Shown piece after piece: positions 1-9,686 of a stretch of DNA of 64,000 bases. This DNA is from Gammaproteobacteria bacterium (GTDB lineage: Bacteria; Pseudomonadota; Gammaproteobacteria; Steroidobacterales; PWYM01): positions 1 through 64,000 of the forward strand of contig PWZL01000030.1 of the NCBI GenBank assembly GCA_003567475.1, given 5' to 3'. Both the position numbers and the translations under genes were made by a program. Position 1 is the stretch's first letter; each line of letters begins with the position of its first letter. The notes under the pieces were generated by a model. That model was not told the origin of the DNA, ran no database searches, and saw only the letters and a list, made by a program, of their open reading frames with translations.

Positions 1-1773
1 CTGCTGGCCATCGCGCCGGCCTACGCCAGGCTGCTGCCGCAGCTGCTGTCACTGGAGTGCTGGGGCGGGGCGACGTTCGACGTGGCCATGCGCTTCCTGA
101 AAGAAGACCCCTGGGAGCGGCTGCGCGCGCTGAAGGCCCGTGTGCCGAACATCCTGCTGCAGATGCTGCTGCGCTCGTCCAACGCCGTGGGCTACACCAA
201 CTATCCCGACAACGTGGTGCAGTTCTTCGTGCGCCAGGCGGCGGCCAACGGGGTGGATCTCTTTCGTGTGTTCGACTCGCTGAACTGGGTCGAGAACATG
301 CGTGTGGCCATGGACGCGGTGCTCGAAACCGGCAAGCTCTGCGAAGGGACCATCTGCTACACGGGCGACCTCACGGCGAAAGACCCCGGCAAGTACGCTC
401 TCGACTACTACGTGAAGATGGCCCGCGAACTCGAGGCGGCCGGTGCCCATATCCTCGGGATCAAGGACATGGCCGGGGTCGCCAAGCCCGCGGCGGCGAA
501 GCTGCTGGTCGCTACGTTGAAACAGGAAGTGGGTATTCCCATCCACTTCCATACCCACGACACCAGCGGAATTGCCGCAGCCAGCGTGCTGGCGGCTGTC
601 GAGGCCGGGGCCGACGCCGTGGACGGTGCGATGGATGCGATGAGCGGGCTCACCTCCCAGCCGAATCTCGGCGCCATCGTCGAGGCACTGAGAAACAGCC
701 CGCGGGACCCCGGCCTGCCGCGCCAGGCGATGCGTGACATCAGCCGCTACTGGGAGGTCGTGCGCGAGTACTACGCCGCCTTCGAGAGCGACATCCGCTC
801 GGGCACGGCGGATGTCTACCGCCACGCCATGCCGGGCGGCCAGTACACCAACCTGCGCGAGCAGGCCCGCTCGCTGGGGCTGGAGCACCACTGGCCGGAA
901 GTGGCCGAGCGCTACGCCCAGGTCAACGAGCTGTTCGGCGACATCGTCAAGGTCACCCCGACCTCCAAGGTGGTGGGTGACATGGCGCTGTACATGGTCA
1001 CCAGCGGGCTCACGCCCGAGCAGGTGCTCGATCCGGATGAAGACGTCGGCTTTCCTGAATCGGTGGTGCAGCTGTTTCATGGTGACCTGGGCCAGCCGCC
1101 CGGCGGCTGGCCGGCGGCGCTGCAGGCCAAGGTGCTTGCCGGCGAGACGCCGCTGACCGAGCGCCCGGGGGCGTCCCTGCCACCGGCCGATCTCGCGGCC
1201 ACCCGCGAGGAGGTGCAGAAGAAGATCGGCCGCAAGGTGGACGACTGCGATCTCGCCTCGTATCTGATGTATCCCAAGGTGTTCATCGAGTTTGCCGCCA
1301 ACCGCCGCCACTACGGCGACCTCTCCATCCTGCCCACACCCGTGTTTTTCTATGGTCTCAAGGGTGAGGAGGAGATCGCGGTCGATATCGAACCGGGCAA
1401 GACCCTGATCATCCGGCTGCTGGCGGTCGGCGATCCGGACGCCGAGGGCAAGCGCAAGCTGTTCTTCGAGCTCAACGGCCAGCCGCGCACGGTGATCATC
1501 ACCGATGCCAGCGTCACCGCCACGGCCGTGGCCAATCGAACGGCCGAGGAGGGCAACCCCGCGCACGTGGCCGCCCCCATGCCGGGGCTGGTGGTGTCCG
1601 TGTCGGTGAAGGCCGGGCAGGCCGTCGAGCGCGGCGATGCACTGGTCTCGATTGAGGCGATGAAGATGGAGACCGTGCTCCGCGCCGAGCGCGAAGGCAC
1701 GGTGCGGGAGGTGGTGGCCCCGGTGGGCACCCAGGTCGAGGCGCACGATCTGCTGGTCGAATTCGAGCCCTGA
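1..1773 (+). CDS. pyc: Pyruvate carboxylase, C-terminal part (5' end outside window)
   Basis: Biotin enzyme converting pyruvate, bicarbonate and ATP to oxaloacetate; this part carries the carboxyltransferase and biotin-carrier domains. The frame is open from base 1, so the gene begins upstream. Seen: the carboxyltransferase signature ECWGGATFDVAMRF near the start, the region GIKDMAG with the lysine expected to be carboxylated, the metal-binding HFHTHDTSG around 544-570, and near the C-terminus the biotinylation motif EAMKMET with the target lysine at 1663-1665. The wording of the motifs (PDNVV-FFVRQAA, FDSLNWVENMRV) matches full-length pyruvate carboxylase better than OadA of oxaloacetate decarboxylase, but the missing N-terminal ATP-grasp half would settle it. 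No partner oadB or oadG gene follows. No clear intrinsic terminator directly follows; the next gene is a TonB receptor after a long leader. Confidence 0.92.
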   Translation: MLAIAPAYARLLPQLLSLECWGGATFDVAMRFLKEDPWERLRALKARVPNILLQMLLRSSNAVGYTNYPDNVVQFFVRQAAANGVDLFRVFDSLNWVENMRVAMDAVLETGKLCEGTICYTGDLTAKDPGKYALDYYVKMARELEAAGAHILGIKDMAGVAKPAAAKLLVATLKQEVGIPIHFHTHDTSGIAAASVLAAVEAGADAVDGAMDAMSGLTSQPNLGAIVEALRNSPRDPGLPRQAMRDISRYWEVVREYYAAFESDIRSGTADVYRHAMPGGQYTNLREQARSLGLEHHWPEVAERYAQVNELFGDIVKVTPTSKVVGDMALYMVTSGLTPEQVLDPDEDVGFPESVVQLFHGDLGQPPGGWPAALQAKVLAGETPLTERPGASLPPADLAATREEVQKKIGRKVDDCDLASYLMYPKVFIEFAANRRHYGDLSILPTPVFFYGLKGEEEIAVDIEPGKTLIIRLLAVGDPDAEGKRKLFFELNGQPRTVIITDASVTATAVANRTAEEGNPAHVAAPMPGLVVSVSVKAGQAVERGDALVSIEAMKMETVLRAEREGTVREVVAPVGTQVEAHDLLVEFEP

Positions 1774-2101
1774 ACGCCTGGGACCAGTTGTCCGGACAGT
1801 GTCGTGGTCAGGACGCCACACCGGTCTGACTGTTGCATATGACACACCATTAAATTTGACCAAAAGGTTCCCAAGCCTCGGCTTTTGGGTTAACTTCCGC
1901 CCCACACCGAGGAAGAACCGTGCCCGATTCCCCTGCTGATGCAGGCGTGTCGGGTCGGTAATCAGTCGGTCTGAGACGTCAGGGGCCCCTGGTGGTAATT
2001 TGGCAACACCAGAAGTCGTGGCAATAGACCGCGACCAGCCACCAGGCCCAGGGTGCCGGGCGTCGACACAGTCTTTTCCAAGCTTTGGAGGAATGTCAGG
2101 A
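1774..2101 (+). other. 328-bp intergenic leader upstream of TonB receptor
   Basis: No convincing gene. The stretch begins with an AT-rich island (about 1838-1870) unusual for this genome. A 7-bp stem, CCAAAAG at 1859-1865 with CTTTTGG near 1880-1886, could end pyc transcription, although no T-run follows. A weak promoter-like pair, CTGACT and TTAAAT with an 18-bp spacer, lies near 1827-1856. Further downstream are small hairpins: CCTGC-TGAT-GCAGG near 1931-1945 and CTGGTG...CACCAG near 1988-2013. I could not match the leader to a known riboswitch. A Shine-Dalgarno GGAGG sits at 2087-2091. Confidence 0.5.
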
Positions 2102-4984
2102 ATGGCAAACAGAAACCTAGCGAATGCCGTGCGCATCGCCCTGCTGTCGGCTGGCGCCGCCGGTACCGGCCTCGTCGGTGTCAGCGCCAGCGCCCAGGAT
2201 GGCGGCGCCGCCCTTGAGGAAATCGTGGTCACCGGTACCCGCGTCCGCTCGCCGGGCCTGGTGTCGAGCAGCCCGATTTCCAGCGTCGACGATTTCGAGA
2301 TCGGGCTGCGTCAGCCGGTCACCGTCGAAGAATTCGTCCGGACCCTGTCGGCCGCCGTGCCGGCAGCCGGTCCCGGCACGAACAACGGCTCGCCCGGTGC
2401 GGCCACCGTCGACCTGCGTGGCCTCGGCTCCAACCGTAACCTGGTGCTGGTCAACGGCCGCCGGGTCACGCCGTTCAACCTCGGCGGCTCCGTGAACACC
2501 GACAACATCCCCGTGGCCATGATCGAGCGCGTCGACCTGGTCACCGGTGGTGCCTCGGCCGTGTACGGTGCCGACGCCATCACTGGCGTGCTGAACTTCA
2601 TCCTGCGCAGCAACTTCGAGGGTGTCGATTTCTCGACCTCCTACGGCGTGGCCGACGAGGGCGATGGCGACCGGTTCCGTGCCGACCTGACCTTCGGCGC
2701 CAACACCTCCGACGGCCGCGGCAACGTGACCATGAGCGTGGGTTACACCAAGACCGATCCGGTGCTCCAGGGCGACCGCGATGTCGGTCTGGAGACCTTC
2801 AACTCGGCCACGGGCCAGCCGTTCGGCTCCATTGCCGCCGTACCGGTGGTGACCAGCTCGCCCGGCATCCTCGGGGGCGCACTGCAGCTGAATCCGGCGA
2901 CCGGGGCCTACGAGCCCATCTTCAACATCTACAACTTCAACCCGCCGAACCTGTTCCAGACGCCGCTGGAGCGTACGCAGTTCACGGCGCTGGCGAACTA
3001 CGAGATCGCGCCGTTCGCCGAGGTGTATGCAGAAATGTTCTACACCAACAGCGAGGTGGTGACGAACCTGGCGCCCAGCGCGACCTTCGGTGCCGCCCGC
3101 CCGATCAACATCGGTAATCCGTTCATTCCCGATGCCGCGCGCAACCAGCTCTGCGACGGCCTGGGCGTGGATCCCGAGGCCTGCGTGCCCGGTACGATCG
3201 CCAACCCGGGTGAGCAGTTCATCATCCCGGTCGCGCGCCGCTTTACCGAGTTCGGGCCGCGTATCAACGTTTTCGATAACGAGTTCTACCAGTACAACCT
3301 GGGTGTCCGCGGCGACATCAACCCGTCCTGGAGCTATGACGTCAGCTGGTCGTATGGCGAATCGCAGCAGACCCTGCAGCGTATCCAGTGGGGCTCCAAC
3401 GCCAAGCTGAGCCAGGCGCTGCTGGCCGCGACGGATCCGGCCACCGGCGAGATCGTCTGTCTCGATCCCAGCGGCGGCTGCGTGCCGATCAACGTCTGGG
3501 CGGCCGAGGGCGGCATCACCCAGGAGATGCTGGATTTCATCGACCTGAACGCCATCCTCGGTGAGAAGGTGCAGCAGGAGGTCGGCAACATCGGTTTCGC
3601 CGGCGAGCTTGGCGGCCTGCGCAGCCCGATGGCCAGCGACTCGCCGATCGGCGTGGCCTTCGGTTTCGAACACCGTCGCACCAGCGCGTTCACCAACTCC
3701 GACGCGGCCTCCCAGATCCAGGGTGAAGTACTCGGCACCGGTGCACCTCGTCCGGACCGTGGTGGTTCCTTCAAGCTGAACGAGCTCTACGCAGAGGCCA
3801 TCGTGCCGCTTATCACCGGCATGCCGGGCGTCAACTCGCTGTCGCTCGACCTCGGTATCCGTCACACCGAGTTCAGCACGGACTCGAGCGACAACTACCG
3901 CTCGTGGAAGGCGGGTCTGTCCTGGGAGCCGACCAACGACCTGCTCGTGCGCATGATGTTCCAGCGCGCCACGCGTGCGCCGAACGTCAACGAGCTGTTC
4001 GCCCCGCTGGTCACCGGCCTGTCCAACCTCGACAACGACCCCTGCGCCGGTCCGGGTCTGGATCCGGCCAATGCCGGTACTCCGGGCACGCTCGAGAACC
4101 TCTGCGTGCAGACGGGTGTCGATCCGGCAACCGTCGGTCTGGTGCCGCAGCCGACGGCCGGTCAGATCAACCTGACCTCCGGTGGCAACCCGGCGCTTGG
4201 GCCCGAGGTGGGCAGCACCTTCACCTTCGGCGGCGTGTGGCAGTCGGATATCGGCCTGACGCTGACGGCCGATTACTGGCGGGTCAAGGTGACCGACGCG
4301 GTCTCCTCGCCGAGCAGCTCGGACATCGTCGAGGACTGCTTCGATCCGGCGCGTAACCCGGGCTTCGGTTTTGTCGGTGCCTGCGCCAACGTCGACCGCA
4401 GCCCGACCGACGGCGGTCTCAGCAGCGGTGGTCTGGGCATCATCACGGCGCTGTCGAACCTCGGGTACTTCAAGACCGATGGTATCGATCTGAACGCCCT
4501 CTACGGCTTCGACTTCGCCAACCCGTCGCTGGGCCGGATGGACTTCAACCTGAACCTCACCCATGTGCTCAACTACGAGCAGCAGCCCACGCCGGCCTCC
4601 ACCCTGCGTGACTGCCTGGGCAAGTTCAGCACGTCCTGCTCGAGCCTGATTCCGAAGTGGAAGGGTAACCTGCGCACCACCTGGTCGCTGGCCGACTACG
4701 CCGTGTCGCTGAACTGGCGCTACATGAGCAGCATGGAGTCCGAGACTCAGATCTTCCCGGCGTTCCAGAAGATCAGCTCGTTCAACTGGTTCGATCTGAC
4801 GGGTAGCTGGGAGGCGACGGACAACGTGGTCCTGAGCCTGACCATCAACAACCTGCTGGACAAGTCTCCGCCGTTCGTGGGCAACACCGTCAGCACCAGT
4901 TCGACGAACAGCGGCAACACCTTCCCGCAGTGGTATGACGCGATCGGCCGGTTCTACACCGTGGGTGTCCGCTTCAACTTCTAA
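2102..4984 (+). CDS. TonB-dependent outer-membrane receptor
   Basis: Outer-membrane beta-barrel taking up a scarce nutrient with energy from TonB-ExbBD. The 960-residue product has a signal peptide (residues 1-31, ending SASA), a TonB box EEIVVTG at about 39-45, a plug domain (about 60-190, with DLRGLGSNRNLVLVNGRR and ERVDLVTGGASAVYGADAITGVLNF, typical plug signatures), and a long barrel ending in an aromatic residue (GVRFNF), the usual outer-membrane insertion signal. Several close cysteine pairs in extracellular-loop positions (CDGLGVDPEAC, CLDPSGGC, CFDP...GAC, CLGKFSTSC) suggest disulfide-stabilised loops. I chose ATG 2102 because GGAGG at 2087-2091 lies 10 nt upstream; an in-frame ATG at 2093 would be too close to it. 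The substrate cannot be told; no transporter partner is adjacent. The gene is followed by two hairpins, the second a clear terminator. Confidence 0.95.
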   Translation: MANRNLANAVRIALLSAGAAGTGLVGVSASAQDGGAALEEIVVTGTRVRSPGLVSSSPISSVDDFEIGLRQPVTVEEFVRTLSAAVPAAGPGTNNGSPGAATVDLRGLGSNRNLVLVNGRRVTPFNLGGSVNTDNIPVAMIERVDLVTGGASAVYGADAITGVLNFILRSNFEGVDFSTSYGVADEGDGDRFRADLTFGANTSDGRGNVTMSVGYTKTDPVLQGDRDVGLETFNSATGQPFGSIAAVPVVTSSPGILGGALQLNPATGAYEPIFNIYNFNPPNLFQTPLERTQFTALANYEIAPFAEVYAEMFYTNSEVVTNLAPSATFGAARPINIGNPFIPDAARNQLCDGLGVDPEACVPGTIANPGEQFIIPVARRFTEFGPRINVFDNEFYQYNLGVRGDINPSWSYDVSWSYGESQQTLQRIQWGSNAKLSQALLAATDPATGEIVCLDPSGGCVPINVWAAEGGITQEMLDFIDLNAILGEKVQQEVGNIGFAGELGGLRSPMASDSPIGVAFGFEHRRTSAFTNSDAASQIQGEVLGTGAPRPDRGGSFKLNELYAEAIVPLITGMPGVNSLSLDLGIRHTEFSTDSSDNYRSWKAGLSWEPTNDLLVRMMFQRATRAPNVNELFAPLVTGLSNLDNDPCAGPGLDPANAGTPGTLENLCVQTGVDPATVGLVPQPTAGQINLTSGGNPALGPEVGSTFTFGGVWQSDIGLTLTADYWRVKVTDAVSSPSSSDIVEDCFDPARNPGFGFVGACANVDRSPTDGGLSSGGLGIITALSNLGYFKTDGIDLNALYGFDFANPSLGRMDFNLNLTHVLNYEQQPTPASTLRDCLGKFSTSCSSLIPKWKGNLRTTWSLADYAVSLNWRYMSSMESETQIFPAFQKISSFNWFDLTGSWEATDNVVLSLTINNLLDKSPPFVGNTVSTSSTNSGNTFPQWYDAIGRFYTVGVRFNF

Positions 4985-5005
4985 ACCGACAACAACACGC
5001 CGGCC

Positions 5006-5029
5006 CCCGGCCTGCTTCGGCAGGCCGGG
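5006..5029 (+). terminator. Hairpin after TonB receptor (first of two)
   Basis: A perfect 10-bp stem, CCCGGCCTGC with GCAGGCCGGG, closed by a TTCG tetraloop (5016-5019). There is no T-run behind it, so it is more likely an mRNA 3'-end stabilising hairpin than a terminator by itself. It stands directly before the strong terminator at 5046. Confidence 0.6.
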
Positions 5030-5045
5030 TCAACGTCCGGCCTCG

Positions 5046-5075
5046 GCCCGCTACGCGAGTGGCGGGCTTTTTTTT
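5046..5075 (+). terminator. Intrinsic terminator of the TonB receptor gene
   Basis: A 9-bp stem (5046-5054 with 5059-5067, one G-T wobble) closed by a GCGA tetraloop and followed immediately by eight T residues (5068-5075). This is the textbook form of a Rho-independent terminator and one of the clearest in the window. Confidence 0.93.
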
Positions 5076-5132
5076 GCCTGGAATCTGCGTGCGACGCTTG
5101 CGTGCCCGGCGGCGCTTGGCGATGATTGGCCC

Positions 5133-5777
5133 ATGAGCATCAGAGATGGCATCTTCTCCGGCCTCCTGGCGACGGCCCTGGCCCTTTCCGCGCTGTCCCC
5201 CGCCGTGCAGGCCGCGCTGGCCCCCGACAGCTTTGCCGAGGTCCACGGCCACGAGCGCAGCATCGAGCGCATGCAGGCGCTCGATACGCTGGTCGGGCGC
5301 TGGGCGCTCACCAGCACCGAGGTCATGCCTGATGGCGGTGCCCTGCAGGCACGCGGGGTGCGCACCTGCCGCTGGGCCCTGAACCACACCGCCATCCGCT
5401 GTGATGACCGTTTCGACCTGTTCGGCAGCGTCAACGGTGCGCTGCAGCCGGTCAGTGTGGTCGACTCGCTGTTCTACCTCAGCTTCAACGCCGCGACCGG
5501 CCTGTACGAATACACCTACTACTCGCCCACGCTGCCCGAGCTTCGCACCGTGCCGGCGAGTTTCGATACCGCGGGCCGGGTACTCACCGGCTCCGCCTGG
5601 GTCACCGACCCCCAGGGTGAGCCGCGCCTGGCGGTGAACGAAAGCCGCCTGCTGGGCCTGGACCGCATCGAGGAGACGCTGACGCTGTCGTTGCCGGGCA
5701 GCGACGAGCGCCTGGAGCTGCTGGAAATCAGCCTGGTCCGTCGCGAGGGTCGCGTCCCGCCGGTGCTGCACTTCTAG
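5133..5777 (+). CDS. Secreted DUF1579-like protein
   Basis: Predicted exported protein of 214 residues. Residues 1-28 form a signal peptide (hydrophobic run, then AVQAA). The mature part starts with a helix and then LDTLVGRWALTSTEV, resembling the opening strand of the lipocalin-like DUF1579 family, followed by alternating strand-like segments (CRWALNHTAIRCDD, LYEYTYYSP, RVLTGSAWVTDP). Two cysteines (CRWALNHTAIRC) could form a disulfide. No enzymatic motif is seen. It follows the terminator at 5046-5075, so it is a separate transcription unit; a peptidase gene follows 52 bp later. The start ATG 5133 is chosen because it opens the signal peptide; no strong Shine-Dalgarno is visible. Family assignment is moderate, function unknown. 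Confidence 0.75.
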   Translation: MSIRDGIFSGLLATALALSALSPAVQAALAPDSFAEVHGHERSIERMQALDTLVGRWALTSTEVMPDGGALQARGVRTCRWALNHTAIRCDDRFDLFGSVNGALQPVSVVDSLFYLSFNAATGLYEYTYYSPTLPELRTVPASFDTAGRVLTGSAWVTDPQGEPRLAVNESRLLGLDRIEETLTLSLPGSDERLELLEISLVRREGRVPPVLHF

Positions 5778-5829
5778 CGTTGATGCTGCCCGCGGGAACG
5801 CCTGGGCGGCCCCGCCGGTCGAACCGCTC

Positions 5830-6513
5830 ATGATCTGGATCGTGCTGCTCCTCGGGCTGCTGGCCCTGCTGTTCCTGCCAGCCCTGTGGGTCCGTCGGGT
5901 GATGGCGCGGTATGCTGAACCGGCGGACCGTTATCCTGTCAGCGGCGCGCAGCTGGCGCGGCGACTGCTCGACTCGCTGGGGCTGGGCACGGTGCGGGTG
6001 GAGCGTACCGAGGCCGGGGATCACTATGATCCTGAGGAGAAGGTGGTGCGCCTGAGCGAGGCCAATTACGCCAGCCGCAGCCTGACGGCCATCACCGTCG
6101 CCGCCCATGAGGTCGGCCATGCCCTGCAGGACCACAAGGGCTTTGTGCCACTGCGCCTGCGCGGTACGCTGGTCAGGCTGGCCATGGGCGCGCAGCGGGC
6201 GGCCCCGGTGCTGCTGATGGCCGCCCCCGTGCTGGTACTGGCGACCCGCTCGCCGGTGCTCGGTCTCCTGGCTGCCGTGGGCGCCTTCGGTGCGATGCTC
6301 TTGATGACGGCCGTGCACCTGGTGACCTTGCCGGCGGAGATCGATGCCAGTTTCGGGCGGGCCATGCCCATGCTGCGCCAGGAAAATGTGCTGATTCCAG
6401 GCGATGAACCGCACGCCCGGCGGCTGCTGACCGCCGCGGCGCTGACTTACGTCTCGGCCGCCATGATGAGTCTGCTGAGCCTTGCGCGCTGGCTACCGCT
6501 GCTGCGGCGCTGA
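5830..6513 (+). CDS. Neutral zinc metallopeptidase, YugP family membrane protein
   Basis: Product of 227 residues of the zinc-dependent YugP/DUF-type peptidase family (Zn_peptidase_2). Seen: an N-terminal membrane segment (MIWIVLLLGLLALLFLPALWV), a soluble stretch containing EEKVVRLSEANY, the zinc motif HEVGHALQD (HExxH, residues about 95-99) and two or three further membrane segments. The length matches the family (about 220-230). Members are membrane-anchored proteases with poorly known substrates. The start ATG 5830 opens the first membrane helix. The last 21 bp overlap the 3' end of the convergent DUF192 gene, so the two mRNAs are antisense to each other over the stop codons. Confidence 0.88.
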   Translation: MIWIVLLLGLLALLFLPALWVRRVMARYAEPADRYPVSGAQLARRLLDSLGLGTVRVERTEAGDHYDPEEKVVRLSEANYASRSLTAITVAAHEVGHALQDHKGFVPLRLRGTLVRLAMGAQRAAPVLLMAAPVLVLATRSPVLGLLAAVGAFGAMLLMTAVHLVTLPAEIDASFGRAMPMLRQENVLIPGDEPHARRLLTAAALTYVSAAMMSLLSLARWLPLLRR

Positions 6514-7575
6514 CAGCTCGACCGGCCAGTCCGCGTCGAACCAGGCGTGGCGCACCCGGTCGCCCGGGCGAATCCCCAGCGCCTCCGCCACGCCGCCATT
6601 GAGCTCCAGCACCCAGCGCGAGGGCGTGGGGCTGGTGATGGCTGCCAGCGATCCGGGCACCGTCTCCGCCGCCACATGCACCAACGTGCCCGCGTTTTCG
6701 AGAAACAGCATGTCCAGTGGGATCAGGGTGTTGCGCATCCACATCGACGGCTGCTGGCCGCGCGGGCCCCAGAAGATCATGCCGGTGTGCCGCGGCATCG
6801 ACTCGATGAACATCAGCCCGCGCATGCGCTGGCGTTCATTGCGCGCCATGTAGGCTTCGAAGTGGTAGCACATGCCGGCCGCCGCCGCCTCCACCAGCAG
6901 CGAGGACCGCTCGAAACGGCTCTCCAGTGCCGGGACCGGTCCACTGAGCGGCGCCGCGGAGCGTATCGCCTGCGGGGCGCGCGCGGTGGCGCGGTCCGCG
7001 ACGGCCACGACCTGCGGCGTCTCGACATCCTCATCGTCGTCGACCCTGAACAGTCCGGTGAACACCAGCCGCGGCACCGAGACCGACCCTTCGCCGCCCA
7101 CCTCCGCCACGCCGCGTATGCACCACAGGTGACCGCTGACGCGATAGCCGCCGGCCTCCAGCGCGTCGTTGGCGTCGATATCCGCCCAGCAGCCGGCGTG
7201 CTGGCGGGTGCTGAAAAACCGCGCCTCGGCTTCGATCACCAGCGTGAGATTGGCTGGCAGTTCCTGGGCGGTGACACCGGGCCTCAGTCCCTCGATCCCG
7301 ATCACCACCCCGAGCTGTCCGCCGCCGGGCAGCGGCCCGCGAAATTGCAGCCGTCCGCCCGCCTGGTCGGGCCGGGGCATGCCGCTGCAGGCCAGCTCGG
7401 CGCCCTGCCAGTCGAGCTCGCCGGTGAGCGCGCCGCCCAGGCTCGCGCTCAGCCGGGCCTCGGGCAGCGCCTCGCAGGCCTCGCCACCGCCAGGAAGGCA
7501 GAGTGCCGCGAGCGCCAGCAGCGGAACCGCCACCCTGCGTGCGGGGTCTGTCAGTCGGGAGGGAAGCCTTGGCAT
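6493..7575 (-). CDS. Secreted protein with C-terminal DUF192 domain
   Basis: Product of 360 residues. Residues 1-33 form a signal peptide. About residues 35-190 form an unrecognised domain with four cysteines (CEALPEA, ACSGM, GCWADI, LWCIRG) that could make two disulfides; an acidic linker DDDEDVETPQ follows. The C-terminal part (about 230-350) is DUF192: RNERQRMRGLMF, GMIFWGPRGQ, SMWMRNTLIPLDMLF and RWVLELNGGVAEALGIRPGDRV. DUF192 proteins are usually only 120-170 residues and exported; this one has an extra domain of about 190 residues. Function of DUF192 is unknown. Transcribed leftwards and convergent with the YugP-type gene, overlapping it by 21 bp. An extended -10 (TGCTACACT on the minus strand, 7626-7618) lies about 43 bp upstream of the start. 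Confidence 0.85.
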   Translation of the reverse strand: MPRLPSRLTDPARRVAVPLLALAALCLPGGGEACEALPEARLSASLGGALTGELDWQGAELACSGMPRPDQAGGRLQFRGPLPGGGQLGVVIGIEGLRPGVTAQELPANLTLVIEAEARFFSTRQHAGCWADIDANDALEAGGYRVSGHLWCIRGVAEVGGEGSVSVPRLVFTGLFRVDDDEDVETPQVVAVADRATARAPQAIRSAAPLSGPVPALESRFERSSLLVEAAAAGMCYHFEAYMARNERQRMRGLMFIESMPRHTGMIFWGPRGQQPSMWMRNTLIPLDMLFLENAGTLVHVAAETVPGSLAAITSPTPSRWVLELNGGVAEALGIRPGDRVRHAWFDADWPVELSAPQQR

Positions 7576-7617
7576 GCGTGCTCAGGGGTCGCCGCCACCG
7601 GAATCGGTGCAGGCGGC

Positions 7618-7623
7618 AGTGTA
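7618..7623 (-). promoter_or_regulatory. Candidate extended -10 for the DUF192 gene
   Basis: Minus-strand TACACT preceded by TGC (the TGn extended -10 pattern), 43 bp upstream of the DUF192 start. The same string, GCTACACTGCC, recurs ahead of the mscS gene (28597-28602). No good -35 is visible, as expected for extended -10 promoters. Confidence 0.4.
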
Positions 7624-7665
7624 GCAGTGCTGGACCCTTCTGGCGCCTTGTGCCGGTGTGGCGTC

Positions 7666-7671
7666 TACAAT
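7666..7671 (+). promoter_or_regulatory. Candidate -10 for the MoxR-Bat operon
   Basis: TACAAT (five of six consensus bases) 40 bp upstream of the MoxR start codon, which has its own GGGAG ribosome site. No clear -35 at the right distance. It sits back to back with the leftward promoter at 7618-7623. Confidence 0.4.
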
Positions 7672-7710
7672 CCGCACGCGGCCGTGCGTGGCCATTGATC
7701 GGGAGCAGGG

Positions 7711-8675
<965 letters not shown>

Positions 8676-8679
<4 letters not shown>

Positions 8680-9686
8680 CCCGCCCCCCCGACGCCTCGC
8701 CGGTGGCGGTGACGCTGCCGGAGCTCATCCGCCTCGCGGGCCCCGCGGCGGCCTCGAGCCTGGGCCGGCCGCGGCGTGAGAGCCGCCTGCAGGGGGGCAC
8801 GGTGGGTCGCCTTCGCGGCCGGGGCATGGAATATGCGGAGTCGCGGCCCTACCAGACGGGCGATGATCCCCGCAGTATCGACTGGCGCGTGACCGCGCGT
8901 ACCGGCCGGGCGTACACCAAGCTGTTTCGCGAGGAACGCGAGCATCCCCTGCTGCTGTCAGTGGACCTCCGGCCGGCGATGTTTTTCGCCACCGAGGGCG
9001 TGTTCAAGGCAGTGCTTGCCGCCCGGGCCGCCGCGCTGCTCGCCTGGGCGGCCGTGCAGCGTGGTGAGCGGGTGGGGCTGCAGCTGCTCACTGCTGAGGG
9101 GCTGAGCTCGCGCCGCCCGGGCCGCGGCCGCCGCGCCGCCCTGGGGATTTGCCGCGCCTTGGCAGACGCCCATGGAATCCCCGCAGTCAGGCCTTCGCCG
9201 GGGGCGTCGCCCCGGGTGGCGCCCCCGCCCGCTGCGAGGGGCGGCCCCGCACTCACGGCGGCCCTGGCCGATCTCGCCGCGGTGACCCGCCCGGGTGCGC
9301 GCCTCGCCGTGATTGGCGACTTCCATGACCTCGATGAAGCGGGCACCCGCAGGCTGGGCGAGCTGGCGCGCCATGTTGAAGTGCTGACGGTGCTCATTCA
9401 TGACCGTCTGGAGGCGCAGCTGCCGCCGCCCGGGCGCTATCGGGTGCTGAGCGCCCGGGGCGAGGCCGTGCTGGACGCCCGCAGTGACCAGGCCGCGGCC
9501 CTCCAGCGCAGGGTGTTCGGCGCTCGCCTCGCGCGTCTCCAGCGGGTCGCGGCCCTGCCGTCTGCCGAGACCCTGGTGTGCCACACCGGGCAGGACGTGG
9601 TCAGCCTGTTGCAGCGTCGTGCGGCACCGCTGCGGACAGTCCCGTCTGCCCTGGCGCGGCCGCCGGGCGCGGCCGGCGGGCGATGA
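8676..9686 (+). CDS. DUF58 domain protein
   Basis: Partner of MoxR, 336 residues. The DUF58 core is recognised by GRLRGRGMEYAESRPYQTGDDPRSIDWRVTART (quoted in pieces: GRGMEYAESRPYQTGDD and SIDWRVTART), then LFREEREHPLLLSVDLRPAM, a VWA-like fold in which the metal site is degenerate. Function of DUF58 is unknown beyond association with MoxR. I chose GTG 8676 because it overlaps the moxR stop as GTGA, putting the conserved region about 50 residues in; no later start keeps the domain complete. The ATG of the next gene overlaps this stop by 4 bp (ATGA), so translation is probably coupled along the operon. Confidence 0.9.

Noticed and set aside
1774-2101. Cobalamin or TPP riboswitch before the TonB receptor
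   Set aside because: The conserved B12-box and THI-box strings were not found.
49-2232. Very long open frame on the minus strand across pyc and the TonB receptor start
   Set aside because: Shadow frame of high-GC coding sequence; composition is Arg/His/Gly-rich without any domain, and the opposite strand carries clear conserved proteins.
2117-4564. 815-residue minus-strand frame opposite the TonB receptor
   Set aside because: Antisense shadow; repetitive Arg/Gly/Asp/His content, no family motif, no ribosome site.
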